This document shows, one piece after another, positions 21,671 to 33,321 of a DNA stretch of 64,000 bases. The notes below the pieces were generated by a model that worked only from the letters and a program-made list of their open reading frames with translations, did not search any database and was not told the origin of the DNA. This stretch comes from Eupeodes corollae (lineage: Eukaryota; Arthropoda; Insecta; Diptera; Syrphidae): positions 132,147,645 through 132,211,644 of the forward strand of contig NC_079147.1 of NCBI RefSeq assembly GCF_945859685.1. Direction: 5' to 3'. Position 1 is the first letter of the stretch; each line of letters begins with the position of its first letter. Position numbers and translations under genes: made by a program.

Positions 21671-23690
21671 GAAACAATTTAAATAATTATTTTTAGTTTT
21701 TTTAATTTCAATTCGATTAACTGCTCGAATAGGTACAAATGGGAAGGCGCTGTCAAAGTGAACTGCGCACAAATAGTTTTTTTTTTTTAATTTAGGGCAG
21801 ATTTAGACAACCTAAGGGACTTGTAAGTTAGGCAAGTTTCTAATATCTCATTGGCCAGTTGCCAAAAAAGTTAGTCAAGAAAAATGTCCCTTACTATTAA
21901 CTTAAGTCTACTTTAAAATGACAGTGGATCATATTTTTTCATTCAACTGAAAGCTTAACTATATTACTCTATGATTTATTTATTTTCTGAACAAATTCAT
22001 TTAATGCTTTCTGTAAAAAGACAATCTGTTTTGTAGACAATAATGTTTTTGGTAGTTTTTGTACTATGAACTCAAAGTAAAGGTTTGTGAACTAAAGTTC
22101 TACATTTAAATTTCATAGCACTTAAAAAACTAATTCGTTGCCTTGGTTTAAATGAAATGGAATGAAGATGACATCAAATGAGAACCCTTATGTTGTCTGA
22201 ACCTGCCCATAGACACGGTTCTTCAGATCTCTGTTGATTCGCTTTAAGAACTGTTAAGTTAACAGATTTGCTTAAGTGTAGACCGATATGAAAGCCGTGG
22301 TTTTAAATTTGTCAAAATGTGAATCATACAGCTATCGGTAGAAATTACATGTCAATTTTAAAATAAACAATGAGTTGCGATAATTTTATTCATAAATTCA
22401 TATTTTTGAAAGGGTAAGAAGTGAAGTTTTGAGGGCTTTTTCTTTATTATGCTTATCATGTTTCTTATTTTACAGAATGGTAGTAATGTGCCCTTAACAT
22501 TCTTATATTTTGTTTATTTTTTTGTTTTAAACTATACAAATCAGTCGATCACTTATTTTCAACAAAAGTAAGTTTTCTTTTTGTAACAATCGAATTTGAA
22601 TCTCGTCTAATAACGTTTCATGAAGGTATTTTAAAAAAGACCTATTACGATGAAAAAAATTAAATAACAACCAAGTCCTTAACAAGAAAATCTGTGAATT
22701 GATTTTGCAATGTTAAAATCTTCATCCTCCAAAAAACCATTAAAATGTTTGAATATCTGACTTATATTGTCTTGAAATTATCATTAGTTGTGAGTCTTTA
22801 CTATTGTTTCTTAAAGCTTTACGTTAGGTAAGGTAATGGTCGGCATTTTCATAATATAAATATAAATATGTTTAAACAGTTTTTTTAGATATTTTAAAAA
22901 TCTGTTAGGTGTATCCAACCCCTAGGTGTTTAAAGAAGATTGTTTAGTAAAATACTACAAATAAATTAATTCCACATGAGCTTGTTGTAACTTTTTAACA
23001 TTAACTTGTATAGCCATGTAGACTTATTTTATTAAATTAAATGTTTTGAATGTAATATGGATAAGCACTGTAAGAACGCACTCAATGATGTAAACATTTT
23101 AAAAAGGCGTTAGATAAAAGGGCTTAAAGGCCCTTTTAATAAATCCGATATGTATTTAATTTTTTAATTTAATATGTCAAAAATTAACAGAAATACTATT
23201 TTTTTTTTTTTGAAATGAAAGTTAAAACAAAATACAGAAACTTGTATAGTGGCAGTTTTTAAAATAATAATTTTTGAAGAGGAACTTAATTTATGGGGTT
23301 TTCCATGGGTAAATTCAGATTTCCTTAAAAATTGATTTTTTTTTCGTGGCGCATGGAACACAATTGGAATTGTTTTGTTTTGTCATTATATTAGTGTAAC
23401 TTCGTTCCGAAAAGTTCAGATCTGAAGATTTGATCTTTAACCAAAAGTAAATCAATTTATTTTGCACCATGGAATGCAAAACCAATGCAAATTTGTGTTT
23501 AGACAGATTAGGATCAAGACTAAATTGATTTATTTTTTATAAACAGTAGTAGAATTGACTTGCAAAAACTTTAAATAACGCGTCCACTGTTGGCTATTGA
23601 CTGGTCTCTGATTTATGGGCTTGAACTTATGTTTTATTTTCAGTCAGACTGTACAAACTAATTCCAGAATAATTAAACCTTAAAGATCTA
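21671..23690. other. 3' flank of guanylate cyclase gene; likely 3' UTR then intergenic
   Basis: No ORF of note. The first part is probably 3' UTR, but no single poly(A) site can be chosen among several AATAAA-like sequences. I see no other gene. Confidence 0.4.
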
Positions 23691-23695
23691 AGCAT

Positions 23696-24109
23696 CTTGC
23701 ACATGAGCTACGAACTGCGAACTTTTGATACTCGCATATTTTGATTTTTCTTTCACATGAGCGTTATTTCTATTCGCAGACAGCCACTAATTGTCAATTT
23801 ATAATTACCCTTTTCAAATTTGCAGGTTAAGTTCAGCGCGAACAATTTATTCGTTGCAGTGTGGATGATACGAGTATGTGGAACGCTAATAGAGTTTGAC
23901 AGTTCGTAGCAAACACACTGCAATTCGTTACTACCAAATTGTTTTTACAAAATTTTCTTATTATAGAGAACAAAATGCAAATTTTATTATCCTGACATAA
24001 GTATGAATTGGTTTTTTATAATTTAAGTGTGTTTTTGTTTGAAATTGACTTTTTGCAATATGTAAAATCACGTTTGTTCGTCCATTCGTTGTTCGGTCTC
24101 ATGTGCAAG
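23696..24109. mobile_element. MITE with CTTGCACATGAG terminal inverted repeats
   Basis: Left end CTTGCACATGAG (23696-23707) and right end CTCATGTGCAAG (24098-24109) are exact inverses. Inside, GAACTGCGAAC on the left and CGTTGTTCGGT on the right extend the similarity weakly. About 414 bp and no coding capacity. The core CACATGAG tip and an internal 'TTTCACATGAGCG' are shared with the MITE at 52.7-53.1 kb, so the two look like members of related families. No clear target-site duplication is visible. Confidence 0.7.
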
Positions 24110-25650
24110 GCTCTTAACTCCAGTCAAAATTTTATAAGAATAATTGTAAAGATGTCATATGGGTTTAGCAAACTGCTAAATTGTTAAGAGATAGTAAGAT
24201 GTTAAAATCCTTTAAAACTAGGTAAATCATCTTTTAAGCTTAGTAAATTGAAAAAAAACACCAGATTATATTCCTAAAAGATACACAATTAAAGCCACCA
24301 TTACTAACCACCCTGCTAACCATTATGTGCATATTATATTTCAAAAATGTTACCGGAAGATGATTAATGTACCTGAACCAGATTGTGAATAACATATAAA
24401 TATATAAAACTGATGCCAAAACCTACTTTTTTTAATAAAGCGTTTATAATTAATTAGTTATTATTTTAAGTCAAATAATTATTCAATTCAATTAGTATTT
24501 TGTTGCAGTACAATCAATTTATAATATTCTTTTTAAAAGTATCTCATACTTATAACAAAACACTAAAATAAGTATAACAGTGACAAAATAAAACAAGAGG
24601 GATCTTCTTTTATATTCAAAATAATAATGTTTATAAATAGTGGAATTAAAAGAGTAGACGTGGATTGCAATTATTATTATTATTATTTATTGTACCTATA
24701 TTTATGTTAAAAATGACAATCGTTGATTAAAATTAAACTATATGAAATGTTACAATTATTTTTATGATGAGTAGTAGTTTTTATTATGTATGTAGCGGTA
24801 ACTCTATAAATTTGTTTCAAATACCTATGTAGATGAATTCAATTTAAGGAAAACATACGAAACATAAAATTATTTCTAATTTATTTAAACTAAAATAAAT
24901 TAAAATTAGAAATCATAAGGACGATGTAAGCAAATGTATTTACATATATTTGAATTTTTGAAACCAATACAAAGCTAATATTTAATTTTTGTTAATAATA
25001 ATAGGAAAATAATATTTTAGTAGAAAAATGGTAGCTATCCACAAAAAACGTTAGTTCTAGGCAATAATTGTTAGGCATTGTTAGGAAACTTAGTTTTAAA
25101 ACATTTTATGTACATACAAATATTTATACTTAAAATGGTAGTTAATGTTGTTACACACTCTCCCATTTTATAAAACAAAAATGTTATACAAAAATGAATA
25201 TGTATGTAAGTAAATGTTATTAAATAGTTGATAGATTAATAAAAAAAAACTTACCTATTTCATAATGCATTTTAAATGTACTGTTGAGCAAATAAAATAA
25301 GTAGGTACATGTACTATTTGTATTTACATTTTAATATGTTATTGAAACGTGAACTGTTTACCTATACTATTATATGCAATAAGTTATTTTAATATTGTTT
25401 TTATTGTATACCATAACAAAATAAAAGAAATGTGTATTTACTGAAGTAATTTGTATCAATCTTGTTGGCTTTTTAAAAGCCAGAACTCAACAATTTATAA
25501 TATTTTTTTGGCACCAAAGTTATCGTATTCGTGCCAGAGATATAATTTAATCTGTACCAACAATATTCAAAAAGCACTTGGCCGACTGAATCAAATTTGG
25601 TATTTATGAAACTGAAGCATTTTCAATTTTTTATGTTGCAATTGCTGGAA
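24110..25650. other. AT-rich intergenic sequence
   Basis: No gene recognised. Includes an ATT trinucleotide run near 24670-24690. A short segment at about 24160-24215 (TTTAGCAAACTGCTAAATTG, then AAGATGTTAAAATC) recurs in part at 63760-63805. Confidence 0.4.
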
Positions 25651-25653
25651 ATA

Positions 25654-25894
25654 GTACCTGTGGAATGATTTATTAGTGCGTTAGACTGTCATGTCAAAAG
25701 TCTTTTGTATAATCCCTGCCTGTGATATCTAACACTTTTTTCACGCTTTTTGCCTCTTGCGTCCAAGAGTAATCTTGTCATGAAAAATGCATTCTTAAAT
25801 AATTAACCTTGGAAACATTAATCGCACACAGGGATGGTTGAGAGTTGTAATTTAGAAGGCCCTTGCTCTCAGTGTCACCTAATTTATTTATAAA
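25654..25894 (+). mobile_element. tRNA-derived SINE, diverged copy
   Basis: Plus-orientation relative of the SINEs at 12.8 and 59.8 kb. The head GTACCTGTGGAATGATTTAT and TTAGTGCGTTAGACTGTCAT match the tRNA-like head, but box B is damaged (TATAATCCCTGCC). The body landmarks TCTTGCGTCCAAGAGTAAT, GGGATGGTTGAGAGTTGTAA and the end CACCTAATTTATTTATAAA follow in order. No target-site duplication is visible, consistent with an old copy. Confidence 0.75.
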
Positions 25895-26069
25895 CAGCAC
25901 CACTTTTTCGGCACTAAGTGAAACCCTACTAGAATTTTGTATTAACCCTGGATGGTTATGCATTTTCAACGCACACTAAGGATATGCTTCGTCGAATCGA
26001 CGAAGTTCATCTTAAAACATCCCTAGTGCTTAATGAGTAAACCTTGACGCCATTAAACTTTTCCCCCGT

Positions 26070-26740
26070 AGTCAACCATGTATGTCGATTGAGTGGAAAA
26101 CAGTATTTTCGATTTGTTTTCGATTTTTTTCTAAGAACCGATAAAAATCATTTTTAAGATATATGCATAAATTGGAAGGTGGGTCAATGATCTGTATATT
26201 TGTGAAAAGCTCATCTAGTTTGGAGGCTTTGTTGAGGAAATAAACCAATCAAAAGATAATTTGTGATAGGCTGGGTCGAAATTCAGTAACTTTACTTTTT
26301 CAACAATATTTCCGAAACGAACATCTCGCATAAGCTTTTGGTTTGCAATTGGGGTGGAGCTTTAAATACCTTGTGATAGATAGATATTTTATTCACAAAA
26401 ATCTCAACTAAATATACAAATTTGGTTGATAATATATACAAATCAAATAAGATAAAATAAAAATTAAAGGCTGTGGCATAGCCGTCTGTCAGAATACCTT
26501 GTATATGTGTATTTCGATTGGATGGAAAATAGTTTTGAAAATACAAATTTTTTCGGCAAGGGGTTAGCCAACGATTTTTTCGAAAAAAGTGAAAAAAATC
26601 ATTTTTGAGATTTATGCAACAATTGAAACATGGGTCGATGCTCGGTATTTTAGTAAAAACCGCATCTTGTTTGGAGTCTTGGTTGAGGAAATAAACCAAT
26701 CGAAAGATAATTTGTGATGAGCTGGGTCAAAATTCTGTAA
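26070..26740. repeat. Pair of about 220-bp direct repeats
   Basis: Two related segments about 440 bp apart (roughly 26085-26290 and 26515-26740) share ATCATTTTT.AGATATATGCA-type sequence, TTGAGGAAATAAACCAATC, AAAGATAATTTGTGAT and GCTGGGTC.AAATTC. They could be the ends of a degenerate LTR-type or other element, or a local duplication. The 135-codon minus-strand frame over the second copy has no recognisable domain and I do not call it. Confidence 0.5.
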
Positions 26741-27339
26741 CAAAGTATAGTCTCTATCCTATTGTATACATACGTACATACCTGAGAAGGATTGCAAGTG
26801 AAGTGTCATTTTTTAAAGAAAACAACTGCAAGAAAGGTCTTATGATCTAAGCTCAATTAATTTAAATTAAGTATTTTGGTATAAGTGCTATATACAAATG
26901 TGGATAAAACTAAAATAAAAAATATACATAAATTGTCTAGAGATAATTTTCTAAACAAAGTCAAATGGTACCAAAGTGCACTAAAGCAAAGCCGAGTCAA
27001 TTCAAATAGAACATATTGTTTTCATTGCAAATTTAATACAGTTTTCATACATACGGTTAGTCCAAAAAGTCTCCGTTCAGTTGTCCAATTTTAGTGTTTT
27101 TTTTGAAAAAAGTACTAGTAATAAATGTAAAAAACCAAATTGATAACATCGAAAAAAAATAGTTTCCCTCTTCACCTTTTTTTCAAATTTAAAAAAATTG
27201 TAATTGTGATTTTCAAAATGCTTTTTTTAATATATGTATATCAGAAACAACTAAAAGAAAGCTGCTGTAAGTGATAAAGTTAAGCCTTTTTTATAAAGTT
27301 TTTAGGTAGATTCTTCAATTTGAATTGATAAACGTGCAA

Positions 27340-29400
27340 ACTCTCAACAGAGGCCTTCATGCTACGAGTTCTAGAAACTAGATTGTTTAAGGAGGAAGGT
27401 AATAAATGCTCTTCACCATTGTCGAGAAGAAGAGAGTGTTCAAAACAAAATTCTTAGGAATTGGGATAGAAAAACCACCCTTTGAACTGAATTTGCCATA
27501 GCCCACCTGAGCAAAGCTGATCCGTTCATGACTGCTCCAAAAATTAAAACTTCAATTGAACATGACCTTGGTGTTAATGTGTTTGTAAGTACAGTTAAGA
27601 ATAGTTTGCGTGACAAACAAATTTTTTGGACGAATTTAAAGAAAAAAACTGCATGTAATTTTAGATTTAGATTTAGATTTATTCATTGAATGCATACACA
27701 ATAAGACGTACATCTTATAATATTAGTGCTAAAATACAAAACATAAAATAGTTAACAGGCTACTTCAAAGATGAATTTATATAAAATTTTTGAGTTTAAA
27801 TAAAATTTAATTTAATTTAATTAATAATTAATAATCTCATTCTTTAAATTCAAATTGATTTATTCAGTTAAAGTTACAATTAGTATATAATATTTATGCA
27901 CATATGTATATTTATACAAATTTTTGTAGTTCAGTTCGTTATTTAAAATCATGTAATATAAAATTCGTACATATTAATCTCAACTCTCAACTTTATGCGA
28001 GGTTCTTTGAAAATTAGGCACTTTGAAAATGACTTCGGAGTTCTAATCGAAACCTTGTTTCTCCATTTAAAGTTTTCAAGTTTCTAGGCAGAAGATTCCA
28101 CAGACGAATAGCGTAAACAAAAAATTGTTGTTCAGAGGTACGACAGGAATAATGAGGGTGCATAAGCATTAAGGATCTGCTTGAGGAACTGAATTGAATC
28201 CTATTATATAAACTAGAAGGTTGTTGCGTGTTTATTATGTTACAGAGTAGGAGTAGAGTCCTGTACCGCATGAGATGATCAAAGGAAAAGTTGTAAATTT
28301 GGCGTGAAAATTCCGAAATACGATCAAAACGACGTAGACCAAAAATGTAGCGAGCTATGTTATTAAAGGCGACATTCAATTTCCTTCTACTGTTGGCATC
28401 ACAGTTGCTAAAAATTTCGCAACCATAAGTTAATATTGGGATCACAATCGTTTTGGCAATCATCATCCGAGTGTTCAAGGGCGTAAAATGTTGTGACGAC
28501 CATAACATTCTAAGAACCCCATAAACCTTACCCACCGCCACATTGATATGGCTATCCCAAGTAAGTCTCCTGTTAAACAACATGCCTAGATTTCGCGCAT
28601 TCGATGTAAATTCAATTGGTATACCATTCAAGCAAATGCTTGGAAAATACTCCAGGTTAATTGCTGATTTATTGATGATAACACATTTTGACTTGGTAGG
28701 ATTTAAGAAAAGACCATTATTCTGAGACCAATTTGATATTTTTTCGAGATCTTGGTTGATAGTATATGCTCCATCTTCTATTAGCCCCATGTCTCTAAGC
28801 GCAATCTTTCCTGTCAACTGTAAAAGATCATATGTCAGAAGATCCAAATTGGTGGAGAAAATATCTTATGGAGCATTGAGTCCAATTTCAATCGCTTTGG
28901 GTCGGATGGGAAAAAATATGTGCGACGATGAATCAACCAGGAATGTGACCTAAAATATACCATAAAGACTGTTAAGCATGGGGGTAGCATTCTTGTTAGG
29001 GGATGTTTTTCTTGGCATGGTGTGGACCCACCTCATCTTATATGAGTTATTGGGGCCCAGATTAAATACAAAGAAATCCTAAGGGATACTATGCCACCAT
29101 ATGCTGAGGAGGAAATGCACTTGAAGTGGACATTACAACAGGATAACGATCCTAAACATACAGCTAAATCAGTAAAGCAATGGCTATCCGCCCAAAAAAT
29201 CAGTGTTATGGAATGGCTAGATCACAATCGTAACGAGAACTTATGGAATGACGTGGAAAAAAGTGATAAATAGAGCAGATATTTCAATTTTGGACAAACT
29301 TTGGAAGGTTCCACGAGCTTCGTACTCAGAGCCTGTTGAACAATGTCGAAGTCTTTGTATATGAACCGCCGCGCACAGTTGGGCACCTTGTATGGGAGAG
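27340..29400 (+). mobile_element. Tc1-like element split by a LINE insertion
   Basis: The N-terminal half (about 27350-27660) gives VLETRLFKEEGN, then DRKTTL and, after frame correction, DKQIFWTNLKKKTACNF. After the LINE at 27661-28830, the plus-strand reading resumes with MSEDPNWWRKY, GSDGKKYVRR, TVKHGGSILVW-like pieces, and 29091-29273, which reads LKWTLQQDNDPKHTAKSVKQ then WLSAQKISVMEWLDHN. This is the block containing the second catalytic Asp (QQDNDPKHTAK). Then comes NLWNDVEK. A deletion removes the usual SPDLNPIE before NLW. Broken by frameshifts. Confidence 0.75.
27661..28830 (-). mobile_element. Non-LTR retrotransposon fragment (reverse transcriptase thumb/C-terminal part)
   Basis: The minus-strand frame 28014-28847 is open for about 260 residues. 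It reads DLEKISNWSQNNGLFLNPTK then SKCVIINKS, LNGIPIEFTSNARNLGMLFN, RRLTWDSHINVAVGKVYGVL, ILTYGCEIFSNCDANSRRKL and HYSCRTSEQQFFVYAIRLWN. This is the region of LINE ORF2 after the YADD active site (which is missing by 5' truncation) through the C-terminus. The 3' tail on the minus strand is (AAATCT)n at about 27661-27681. The copy interrupts a Tc1 element. The long open frame suggests a comparatively recent insertion. Confidence 0.85.
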
Positions 29401-30290
29401 GGGACAAAACTCTATCAAATCTAAACTAATGAACCGATTTTGATAAAATTTTCAGGAATGATATCTAATAGCAAGGCAAATCTACACTAGAAAATTCCGC
29501 CCATTTACACGCGCACTAAAAGATAAAATGGCTTTTTTCGAAAAACATATCTGAAAACAAAGATTTGCTTACCGAATTTAACATACACATATTACGAATA
29601 TAATAATAAATAGCGAAAAAAAGCATTGTAAATTACTAAAAGTGAATGGCCTTGAGTAAAAAAAATGTTAAGGTTTATTTTGTTTGCAATTCTAAGAATA
29701 ACACATTGGATTTATAATGATATAGAAAGTTGTTGTTTTAAAAGCTTGTCGTTTAATTTGTTTAAAATTTATTATAATATAAATGTATATAATTAATAAA
29801 AAATAAAAAAAAAATAATTCAAGTAAATACAAAAAAAAATGCATTTAAACTTATTCAAAATAATTCAAATAAACTTAATTTGATATTTGCAAATCTATGC
29901 AGTTTCAATGGAAGATATTTCTGATGGACATTTAATTCTTACATCCCTGGCCTGGCACTATTAAAACATGTTTAATTAAAAAATGAAGAACGAATTTGGA
30001 AAAATCTTCGACCATCCTCAACCCATCATTCACCAGCTCTTCAATTTTCCTTTTCGAAAGAAACTCCGGAAGAAGTTAAAAAAAAGATGGTGTAAAAGCT
30101 GAAATTCTGAATCTTTGAGAAACTGAAATTCAGTGCAATGGATTCTTTATTAAAATAAAACATGTAATATATATTATCATACAATCAAGCCTTCAAAACC
30201 ACGAGAACGACCAAACTGACTGTGAACTATTAAAAAAAAATTAAAACCCATACAATATCAGTTTCGAGAAAAATTGGGAAATACTTATTG
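29400..30290. other. AT-rich sequence, no gene recognised
   Basis: Follows the Tc1 element. The first part (AAACTCTATCAAATCTAAAC...) may be its 3' flank. Nothing coding was recognised on either strand. Confidence 0.35.
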
Positions 30291-30296
30291 ACATTG

Positions 30297-31350
30297 TCAT
30301 AAAGCTACGAAAAGCTGTTCGTTTACTATTAATAAAAGCTTGGCTTCTTCGCTAATTAAATAGTTTTTCGACTTCGGTTCTGGCCTTAAATGGGAAATGA
30401 AAGCGTCAGATGAAATGAAAAACATATGCAGAACATCTTTGTTTGTAGCGGTTCGTGATGATTTACGACTATTGTGGGAGCGAAACAATCTATATTCCTT
30501 ATTACGGCTCTCTTGAGCATCCTACGATAAAGAACCAATCGGTAAGGCACAAGACTCTATTATTTCCTTACCGTGCATAAGAATCTTGTGCATTCTTGCT
30601 GGTAAGTAGTAACAGGGGTACAATTCAATTGCCATTTTCGCAGTTTGTAAACCGTAATCATGGAACTTATCGGGATCAATATAATGGTTGCAGAATATGA
30701 CCTCTAAAATAGTTGCCAACCGCTCAATAAGGTTTTCATCTATTTTGGTTATTTCAGCAGTAATTGAATAATTTTCAAAAAAACGTCTTGAGGTGTTTCC
30801 AGAGTTTGTAGTTTGTTCGACAATGTCAACTAGTATTCCCAATTTTTCTCGGAACTGATTTTGTGTATGGGTTTTAGTTTAATTTTGTATTCCGCCAGTC
30901 AGTGGGGTCGTTCTAAAACCTAAATTGTATGATAAGTGTAGGATATACTCCATTCCGTTTTTCCATATATCATTGTGAAAAACATTGCATGTTTTATTTT
31001 ACTTCCAATATCTCGGAGATAGCGTGCCCGTTCTTTCGTAGCTATTCGAAGAATCTCATACTGCTCTTTTGTCAACTTTGCCTGAATGCTCAAGGCAGGA
31101 GCAGAATCAGCATCCAAATTTGAAATCTTTGGTGAAGATGTCGAAGCCGCAGCTTATATTATAACTTTATGCACATCATCCCGATCCTGACGAATTTTGC
31201 GCCTCTTACTGCGATTGCAACATTCTTCAAATGCTTTAACCTGCCTCCCACCAAGCCTGGCCTGCGATCCAATATTATTTTCTTGATTAGATTCTTTTAC
31301 TTGAAATAAGCCTTTCAACCAATCACCATTCTTATCAAGGAAAACACTTT
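30297..31350 (-). pseudogene. Broken mobile-element-like protein gene of unassigned family
   Basis: On the minus strand three frames succeed each other. 31350-30920 gives KAFEECCNRSKRRKIRQDRD, then DADSAPALSIQAKLTKEQYE and ILRIATKERARYLRDIG. 30842-30522 gives LIERLATILEVIFCNHYIDP, then DKFHDYGLQTAKMAIELYP and HGKEIIESCALPIGSLS. 30488-30297 gives FRSHNSRKSSRTATNKDVLH. The 'ALP.G..sEe..Es.Nk.yR..R..hsRk.SR...n.Dvl' pattern is one I associate with repetitive, multi-copy proteins of arthropods. I cannot name the superfamily with confidence. Frameshifts and stops show it is inactive. Confidence 0.45.
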
Positions 31351-31359
31351 TTTTGTAAA

Positions 31360-32580
31360 ACGATACACGGTATCGCGAATTGAATTTCGGTAAAAAATTG
31401 TATAGTTTATTTCACAATAGAATTAACCTATGTTTCCGATATATAAGAATATTGATTATTTAGGAACACTTATAAGGATTCCTCTTTTTTCAAAATTAAA
31501 TCAGCTAAAACTGAACGAGATATAAAAAAAACGGACATCGTGACTAAGTGAACTTGCTATCAACGCTGATTTAAACCGAATGTTGATTGACCTTCGAGGT
31601 TTTGAGAGGTAACAGTTAATTTACAGCAAGTTTCAATAACAAATAACGGTTTGAATTTCACACTTTAAAGTATCTACATATGAGCCCTGTTTTATTATTT
31701 TAAAAACAAAAACAACACGCGATATTGCTTCCTATTGAGAGCTTTTTTTATGAACCAAAAATTAGTTGGTATTCTTGTCCACGTATGGCTTTGAGGATAT
31801 GTAAAGAGAAAGAGAATTGCAAAATAATTGCAAGCTAAATAAAAAGAGACGTATATAAACTCTGTTTACCACATTGTCTTATTTTTTTTCGATTATATCT
31901 TTGTCTCCATATTGTTCACTTTCAATTTCAGAAAATCGGAATACTTTCTATGAAACTTGTTGATATACTAAGTGCTGGGTTAATTAAGCGTCTTTTACTG
32001 TTTACCATATATGATCTTCAGAACTGATTAAAAGGCATAAATATGAAACTAAATTATTTTAATAAATATGCAAAGCAGGTTTTAATCCCGATACTAATTT
32101 CATAATCTAAATTATTAATTTATTGGTATTTTTTATATGACTTCCCAAATTAAAATAGCTTTAAAAACCGCATCCGGACGTATCCGGATAAGATTTTTAC
32201 TGGAAAATGTTGCTGAGACCCTACACTATCTATTAAAAATAGTTTCCCAACAGAGGCAAACAGAAGAAGTAGTTAAAACCTTATGCGAACTACAAAAATC
32301 ACAGAAATAGAGTGTTTCTTCGTTAAAAAATACCTTATCCATTTTGTTTCCAATAAAATAACATACGGAATAGTTTTTCTATTTATTTCAATCTTGTAAG
32401 CAGGAAAAATTGTTTAAAACTTTCAAATTTAACAAAATACTGATCATAAAAGGAATACCAATATTTTATCAGTTTTCACGATATTTGCACTTTAAGCGAA
32501 AATCTACTGGTCTACAAGTTTTTTTTGGAAAAAAGGTTTTTATTTTCTGATTCTACAACCAATTATCTAAAAGAAATACT
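31360..32580. other. AT-rich intergenic sequence
   Basis: No convincing coding exon or structural RNA. Part of the right end may be flank of the Tc1 relic that follows. Confidence 0.35.
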
Positions 32581-32912
32581 TTCAGTTGAAAAAAATCCTA
32601 CTTTCAGAAAAATAGGTTTTGTCCGCAATTTCCACATTGTGCACCGCCGCGCCCGGTGTGCTGCCCTTATTAAAAACAAAGGTTACCCAAACAAAATACT
32701 AGGTTTTTTCTTTTAATTGAGTTAAAAAGTTGTTATTTTGGTTCATTATTAATGAAATATGCTATTTATTTTGCCTAGAAAATTTTGAATTTATATAATG
32801 GTTTTGTTGTTATTTTTTTATCAATATGCTTTTTTTTTGTTAATAAACCTCTTTGAAGTTAAGAAAGTGCAAAAAGAGTTCATGTGCTAATTATTTTGTC
32901 GCCACTGTATGT
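32580..32912 (+). mobile_element. 3' end of a Tc1-like element with terminal inverted repeat
   Basis: The plus-strand frame ending at 32716 closes with RRARCAALIKNKGYPNK, the C-terminus typical of Tc1 transposases ('mprRc.avIk.kGg.tkY'). It is followed by about 200 bp of AT-rich 3' sequence and by AATTATTTTGTCGCCACTGT at 32890-32909, a typical Tc1-type terminal inverted repeat end (reads ACAGTGGCGACAAAATAATT outward), next to a TA. The 5' portion and catalytic core are missing. Confidence 0.65.
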
Positions 32913-33321
32913 GTGTTATCTATTTGATTTCTTAGTTGGAGACTATTCCAGTCTTTCTAAAAAAGAAAACAAAATATACCATATTTTCTTCCATACTTAA
33001 ACTTTGAATACCACAGTTTTACTGAACATTTTCTGACTTGAACTTTACCTTAAACTGATTTCTTCCCAGGAATAGAATAAATTCACAAAATTATTTCACT
33101 TCCATAAAAAACTTTAACTCAATCGTTTTTAAAAATTTTTAGCAAATAATTCATGTTTATAAAAAAGGATAAGTTATTTATTTAAATAAATATACAAATT
33201 AACTAAAATTCACCAAATTGTTCAGTATTTTAACAATCTTAAATATTTTTAAATGTTTACATGATTAACAGTATTTCATTATGATCTTCCTTGAATGGAA
33301 ATAAATTAGACAAGATTTTTT

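Noticed and set aside
26292..26699. 135-codon minus-strand frame
   Set aside because: Covers one unit of a direct repeat, is Phe/Ile/Asn/Lys-biased and has no recognisable domain.
29091..29273. Intact small gene with a transposase-like fold that might be domesticated
   Set aside because: Continuous with other broken Tc1 pieces on both sides, lacks the N-terminus and the last catalytic residue, and carries a deletion.
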